Shown here: positions 30,577 through 34,443 of the stretch, piece by piece
Numbering within the stretch: the stretch's first letter is position 1
How the letters are laid out: every line of letters starts with the position of its first letter
Assembly: GCF_900176275.1 (NCBI RefSeq)
Contig: NZ_FWXD01000039.1
Location: 1-34,443 of the forward strand
Length of the DNA: 34,443 bases
From: Andreprevotia lacus DSM 23236
Lineage (GTDB): Bacteria > Pseudomonadota > Gammaproteobacteria > Burkholderiales > Chitinibacteraceae
Direction: 5' to 3'
The notes under the pieces: generated by a model
What the model saw: only the letters and a program-made list of their open reading frames with translations
Told to the model about the DNA's origin: nothing
Database searches by the model: none
Program-made: the position numbers and the translations under genes

Positions 30577-30620
30577 CACCTGCTGCAGCCCGCCCGCCAG
30601 CCCTCCGAAGACGCCTGGTG

Positions 30621-31052
30621 CTACTGTGCGGCGGGCGGTGGCCTGTCCAGCAAGGCCTCGCCCCCATGCGTGCGGAGCGCCGCGTCCAGTACGCGCTCGT
30701 AATCGGGCTGTGCGGCCTGCAGGCAGGCCAAGCCCTTGGCCGTCAACACGGTATACACGCCGCGCTTGTCGTCCGGGCAAATATCGCGGATCGCAAGCTC
30801 GCTGCGCACCAGCCGCTCAACCATGCGTGACACCGAGCTTTGATTCAGCCGCAAGTGGGTGGCAAGCTCCTGCATGCGCAACTCGGTATCGGGCGACTGC
30901 GCCAGGACTTCCAGCGCGCGGTACTCCGACAGCCCCAGCCCGTGCCGGGTCTGCAACATGCCAGCCAGCTCGGCCTCGATCGTGGCAACAATCTGGATCA
31001 CGCTTTGCCATGCATCGCTTTTCCTTGCCTGCACCGGGGCAACTCCTCGCAT
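30621..31052 (-). CDS. MarR-family transcriptional regulator
   Basis: 143 residues from ATG 31052 (MRGVAPVQARK); in-frame ATGs further upstream overlap an operator-like palindrome. Winged helix: SEYRALEVLAQSPDTELRMQ, ELATHLRLNQSSVSRMVERL, VRSELAIRDICPDDKRGVYT (the DxR-x-wing motif is DDKRG). Typically senses small aromatic or toxic compounds. The neighbouring SMR genes are likely targets. Confidence 0.9.
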   Translation of the reverse strand: MRGVAPVQARKSDAWQSVIQIVATIEAELAGMLQTRHGLGLSEYRALEVLAQSPDTELRMQELATHLRLNQSSVSRMVERLVRSELAIRDICPDDKRGVYTVLTAKGLACLQAAQPDYERVLDAALRTHGGEALLDRPPPAAQ

Positions 31053-31075
31053 CGTGTGGATGGCCCATTCTCCCA

Positions 31076-31101
31076 TATGTATGTCCATGCACACATACGG
31101 G
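31076..31101. promoter_or_regulatory. Palindromic operator at the marR start
   Basis: TATGTATGTCCATGCACACATA: an imperfect inverted repeat with TATG/CATA ends. Similar ends occur in the palindrome at 31974-31993 ahead of the SMR genes. Probably the autoregulatory MarR site. Confidence 0.5.
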
Positions 31102-31171
31102 CAGCGCTTGATTTGCCCTCACCCAGACAAGCTGGCTCCGCGCCGTCAATGGTGGCCACGCGCCTCCGCTA

Positions 31172-31555
31172 TCACCCCGGCTGCCGGCGGGCCCGGAAGA
31201 CGCTGCTGTCAGCCAGTTTCAACCAGACCACGCCGCTGATGATGACGGCCAGCCAGCCCAGCTGGATCAGCGTGAGCGGTTGATTCAGCAGCACCTTGCC
31301 AAATAGCGCGGCCCCGACCGAACCGATGCCCGCCCAGACCGCATAGCCGATACCGACATCGATGGTTTTGAGCGCCACACTCAGCGCATACAGCGTGAGC
31401 AGAAAGAACACCGCAGCAGCGATGGACCAGTTGAGTACGCTGAATGCCCTGCTGCCCGCCACGCTGAGTGCGTAGCCAATTTCAAATGCCCCGGCCAGCA
31501 TGAGCATTGCCCATGCCCGGCCGTTGCGCCCGCTTGCCTGATTGGTCGTTGTCAT
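31172..31555 (-). CDS. Small multidrug resistance (SMR) efflux subunit 2
   Basis: 127 residues from ATG 31555 with GAGGGA before it. Four membrane segments: AWAMLMLAGAFEIGYALSVA (with the conserved membrane Glu), LNWSIAAAVFFLLTLYALSV, YAVWAGIGSVGAALFGKVLL and LIQLGWLAVIISGVVWLKLA. The Glu in AGAFEIGYA is the proton/drug-coupling residue of EmrE-like proteins. Translated just after subunit 1; the pair probably forms a heterodimer as in YkkCD/EbrAB. Confidence 0.9.
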   Translation of the reverse strand: MTTTNQASGRNGRAWAMLMLAGAFEIGYALSVAGSRAFSVLNWSIAAAVFFLLTLYALSVALKTIDVGIGYAVWAGIGSVGAALFGKVLLNQPLTLIQLGWLAVIISGVVWLKLADSSVFRARRQPG

Positions 31556-31604
31556 TTTTAAATCCCTCTCGAATTGATTGAATGGTCTGCCTGTAGCGCC
31601 CACT

Positions 31605-31925
31605 TCAAGCCGCGCCACTCAGCCGCAGCCCCGCCACACCACCAATGACCAGCGCGATGCCGATGGATTTGGCCCAGGACAATCGCTGCCCGAAGCACAA
31701 CGCCCCCAGCACGGCGACGCCAACACCCGCCACGGCTGTCCAGATCGCATACCCGACCCCCACATCGAACGTCAGCAAGGCGAGGCTGAGAAAATAGGTC
31801 GCAATGGCGCCGCTGAGCAGCGTCGCAGCCGTCCAGCCCGGACGGGAAAACCCCTTGGCATTGCCGGCGCAAATGGCAACGGCGATTTCAAACAGCACAG
31901 CGATACCCAGATAAATCCAGTTCAT
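31605..31925 (-). CDS. Small multidrug resistance (SMR) efflux subunit 1
   Basis: 106 residues from ATG 31925. MNWIYLGIAVLFEIAVAICA (conserved Glu), then WTAATLLSGAIATYFLSLAL, VGYAIWTAVAGVGVAVLGAL and SIGIALVIGGVAGLRLSG form four membrane helices. 49 bp ahead of subunit 2. Downstream of two palindromes that probably bind the nearby MarR protein. Confidence 0.9.
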   Translation of the reverse strand: MNWIYLGIAVLFEIAVAICAGNAKGFSRPGWTAATLLSGAIATYFLSLALLTFDVGVGYAIWTAVAGVGVAVLGALCFGQRLSWAKSIGIALVIGGVAGLRLSGAA

Positions 31926-31973
31926 GACACGCACTCCTCGAACGTTGGTGATGACAGCAGCGCACACCCATTT

Positions 31974-32040
31974 ATATGCATGCGCATGCATATTATTGCG
32001 CAATATTTTTCTGCGTCAATATATTTGCATGTGCATGCAA
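31974..32040. promoter_or_regulatory. Two palindromic operators upstream of the SMR pair
   Basis: ATATGCATGCGCATGCATAT at 31974-31993 is a perfect 20-bp palindrome. TTGCATG-TG-CATGCAA at 32025-32040 is a second, near-perfect one. They lie 49 and 100 bp upstream of SMR subunit 1, in an otherwise AT-rich promoter stretch. Probable MarR sites. Confidence 0.65.
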
Positions 32041-32143
32041 TAAATAATTCAGGACGGGGTAGTCGCAGGGTCTGGCCACAAGCAGCGCTTCCGCACAGGC
32101 CGCGATGCCCCGGTAGGCTGCGTAGCGGGAACGGGCCTCCCCC

Positions 32144-33043
32144 TCAAGCGCCGCTCAGGTGTGCCTTGAGAAAATCGATCATCACGCGCACCTTGGCCGG
32201 CAGATAGCGGCGGCTGGGGTAAACCAGCCAGGCGGCCGTGTCGAATTCGGTACCGGTCACACGGTACTCCCCCAGCAGCGGCAACAGGCGCCCGGCGGCA
32301 ATCTGCTCGTCCACCACCCAGTCCGGCAACAATGCCGGGCCGAGGCCGGCCAGCGCCGCATCGCGCAGCGCCAGCCCGGTGGACAACATCAGGTCGCCCG
32401 TTACCGGCACGGTGACCTCGTGACCGGCCGCATCGCGAAAGCGCCACTGCGAGCGGAAGCCGGGATAGGGAAACAACAGGCAGCGATGCGCCAGCAAATC
32501 ATCCGGCTGCGCAATGGGTGCTGCAGCGGCCAGGTAATCCGGGCTGGCCACGATGCGGTAGCGAGTATCGACCAACTTGGTGGCCACCAGATCACCTTCA
32601 ACCGCCGCTGCCTTGCGGATGGCCAGATCAACGCGCTGGGCAATCAGGTCGACATTTTCGTCGGTGAACAGGCAATCGAGCTGCACGCCCGGATAGCTTA
32701 GACGAAACTCGCCCAACAGGGGCACGATGCGCAGCTGGCCAAAGGCCACCGAGGCCGTCAGGCGCAAGGTGCCCGATGGCGCCGCCGCCCCCTGCAGCGC
32801 CAGATCACGCGCATGGTCCAGCTCGTCCAGCAGTGGCTCGATGCGGCGCAGATAGGCATCGCCTGCCTCGGTCAGTGCCAGACTGCGTGTGGTTCGCTGC
32901 AACAGCCGTGCGCCGACAGCACGCTCCAGCTCGGCCAGCTGGCGCGAGATCGATGAGGGATCGACATTGCGTTGCCGCGCCACGGCGGCAAAACTGCCCG
33001 CGTGAGCGACCTCGGCAAAGATGCGCAGCAGATCGGTGTCCAT
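32144..33043 (-). CDS. LysR-family transcriptional regulator
   Basis: 299 residues. N-terminal winged HTH: DLLRIFAEVAHAGSFAAVAR, QRNVDPSSISRQLAELERAV, GARLLQRTTRSLALTEAGDA. Then the periplasmic-binding-protein-like effector domain (GTLRLTASVAFGQLRIVPLL...). Divergent from the dehydrogenase at 33250, with about 200 bp between, so a likely regulator of it. Confidence 0.93.
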   Translation of the reverse strand: MDTDLLRIFAEVAHAGSFAAVARQRNVDPSSISRQLAELERAVGARLLQRTTRSLALTEAGDAYLRRIEPLLDELDHARDLALQGAAAPSGTLRLTASVAFGQLRIVPLLGEFRLSYPGVQLDCLFTDENVDLIAQRVDLAIRKAAAVEGDLVATKLVDTRYRIVASPDYLAAAAPIAQPDDLLAHRCLLFPYPGFRSQWRFRDAAGHEVTVPVTGDLMLSTGLALRDAALAGLGPALLPDWVVDEQIAAGRLLPLLGEYRVTGTEFDTAAWLVYPSRRYLPAKVRVMIDFLKAHLSGA

Positions 33044-33249
33044 TCATGCATTATCGGCATGACCAAGTTGCATACACAATGGTTTATCGCCGTATTGCAC
33101 AAGAATATGCTGACTCCACCTGCCCGAATGGGCAAACACACGGAGCCAGCCATGCCCCTCTTCACACCATCCTTCCTTGCCCGCGCATCTGCGATTGCAC
33201 ACCGCCCGCGTGCAAGTAGCCCCCGCCCCGGTCTGACTGGGAGCGCGTC

Positions 33250-34110
33250 ATGACCAGGGCCGCATTTCTGGGGCTGGGCGCAATGGGATCACGCATGGCC
33301 AGCCGTTTGCTGCAGGCCGGGCACACGCTGACGGTCTGGAACCGCGATGCTAACAAGGCGGCGCCGCTGGTGGCGCAGGGTGCGCGGCTGGCGCCGACAC
33401 CACGGGCAGCGGCAGAGGACGCCGAGGTGGTAATTGCCATGCTGCGCGATGACGACGTGTCACGACAGGTCTGGACCGATGCCGAAAACGGCGCATTGTC
33501 CGGCCTGCAGCCAGGCTGCGTGGCCGTAGAGTGCTCGACGCTGACACCCGCTTGGGTGTGCCAGTTGGCAGCGCAGCTGCAGGCACGTGGTGCTGGCTGG
33601 GTCGATGCGCCGGTGGCCGGCTCGCGACCGCAGGCCGAGGCCGGCCAGCTGATTTTTCTGGCTGGCGGTGCTACCGACGATATTGCAGCGCTGACCCCGC
33701 TGCTGCTCACCATGGGCAGTGCAGTACATCACGCCGGCCCGGTCGGTGCCGGCGCGGTATTGAAGCTGGCGGTCAACGCCTTGCTGGGCGTGCAGGCTGC
33801 GGCCGTGGCCGAATTGTTCGGCCTGCTGCAGCGGCATGGGCTGGATGTGGCCCGGGCCAGTGAAATCCTTGCCCAGACCCCGGTCATCAGCCCGGCAATG
33901 AAGGCCGCATCGACCAATATGTTGGCCGGCAACTTTGCCCCGCTGTTCCCGACCGGACTGATGGAAAAAGACCTGGGCTATGTGCTGGCCAGCAGCAAGG
34001 GCCAGCTGCCGCTGGTCGCCGCTTGCCATGCAGTGCTGGTGCAAGCCATGCAGCAAGGGTACGCGACTGACAACTACACCAGCCTGATACGGCTCTACGA
34101 CAGGGCATGA
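33250..34110 (+). CDS. NAD(P)-dependent oxidoreductase of the 3-hydroxyisobutyrate dehydrogenase family
   Basis: 286 residues. Dinucleotide-binding motif FLGLGAMGSRMASRLLQAGH, with WNRDANK after beta-2 (Arg suggests NADP preference, as in glyoxylate/succinic semialdehyde reductases). Substrate loop DAPVAGSRPQAEAGQLIFLA and catalytic Lys region GAGAVLKLAVNALLG. A beta-hydroxyacid dehydrogenase; substrate not fixed. Confidence 0.9.
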   Translation: MTRAAFLGLGAMGSRMASRLLQAGHTLTVWNRDANKAAPLVAQGARLAPTPRAAAEDAEVVIAMLRDDDVSRQVWTDAENGALSGLQPGCVAVECSTLTPAWVCQLAAQLQARGAGWVDAPVAGSRPQAEAGQLIFLAGGATDDIAALTPLLLTMGSAVHHAGPVGAGAVLKLAVNALLGVQAAAVAELFGLLQRHGLDVARASEILAQTPVISPAMKAASTNMLAGNFAPLFPTGLMEKDLGYVLASSKGQLPLVAACHAVLVQAMQQGYATDNYTSLIRLYDRA

Positions 34111-34128
34111 CAGCAGGGGTGGCATCTG

Positions 34129-34155
34129 TGACCCGTCCTGAATTAGGTTGACACC
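34129..34155. repeat. Putative terminal end of an IS3-family element
   Basis: TGACCCGTCCTGAATTAGGT followed by TGACA lies 25 bp beyond the transposase stop, in the position of an IS3-family terminal repeat. The other end is outside the window, so the inverted repeat cannot be confirmed. Confidence 0.45.
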
Positions 34156-34179
34156 CAAAACAGCTGGTTTGAACCCGCA

Positions 34180-34443
34180 TTATCCTGCCAACGACGCCCG
34201 GTGCACCGCATCGGGCGTTTGCATTTGCAACGACAGATGCGGCCGCTCATGGTTATAAATCGCGACCGACTCACCCACCATCCGCCGGGCCTGCGCAAGG
34301 TCCGCAGGCCGCTGCAACAACAACTCCGTCTTGAGAATGCCATTCACTCGCTCTGCCAGCGCATTCTGGTAGCAATCATACCCATCCGTCATCGAGCAGA
34401 TCACCCCATGCTGCCGATGCAGCTTCTGGTAGTAACTCGAGCA
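34180..34443 (-). mobile_element. IS3-family transposase (OrfB), C-terminal part, truncated by window edge
   Basis: Open to the window edge on the minus strand. CSMTDGYDCYQNALAERVNG, then ILKTEL and AIYNHERPHLSLQMQTPDAV. The N-A-x-A-E-x-x-N-G-x-L-K-x-E block with the catalytic Glu and the YN-x-x-RPH-x-x-L block are the IS3-family DDE integrase C terminus. The first two catalytic Asp lie outside the window. Confidence 0.9.

Overview
The window is GC-rich DNA, probably from a chitinolytic beta-proteobacterium of the Neisseriales/Chitinibacteraceae type. That assignment is an inference from codon use, from two secreted proteins carrying CBM5/12 chitin-binding modules, and from the overall gene style. 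No rRNA is present to settle it.

Left edge (1-2660): the 3' end of an Rhs polymorphic toxin gene with a YwqJ-like deaminase tip and its overlapping immunity gene, followed by displaced, broken Rhs cassettes with a second immunity gene. One cassette is interrupted by a ~113 bp element with inverted ends, and a second copy lies at 9867-9980. Next (2669-9852) come a TetR regulator divergent from an O-methyltransferase, a secreted chitin-binding FGE/sulfatase-modifying-factor protein, an operon of three tail-collar (Mdp-type) proteins with a DUF6916-like protein and a GNAT acetyltransferase, and a secreted chitin-binding esterase.

The core (10.4-26.3 kb) is an RNA-repair island with two arms. 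The plus-strand arm is rtcB2-prfH (ribosome rescue and rRNA religation) plus a P-loop kinase and a protein of unknown function. The minus-strand arm, read right to left, starts at a near-perfect sigma-54 promoter facing the divergent activator gene rtcR. It continues with rsr (Ro60/TROVE), a 2.1 kb array of structured RNAs, a zinc-ribbon gene with its own sigma-54-like promoter, rtcB, an unknown gene, two HEAT-repeat genes, an RlaP-type nucleotidyltransferase and rtcA.

The RNA array (20569-22715, minus strand) is the most striking part. It holds eleven Y-RNA-like units, each closed by the same two-part helix, which covaries from unit to unit. Eight or more contain a circularly permuted tRNA: T arm first, then an acceptor stem closed by a short loop (UUCG, CUUG and others), then the D arm. 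The Ro-binding-type helix takes the place of the anticodon stem. One unit is permuted at the D loop instead and keeps an anticodon arm. A separate CCA-ended tRNA-like RNA sits between the last two units. The array could give Rsr a set of different tRNA mimics beside the tRNA ligase RtcB and the tRNA-fragment-sensing activator RtcR.

Right side (26.3-34.4 kb): a DUF1851-like protein, a membrane protein, an EF-G paralogue preceded by two leader-peptide/terminator modules that look like attenuators, a MarR regulator with a paired SMR efflux operon and palindromic operators, a LysR regulator divergent from a 3-hydroxyisobutyrate-dehydrogenase-type enzyme, and the end of an IS3-family element.
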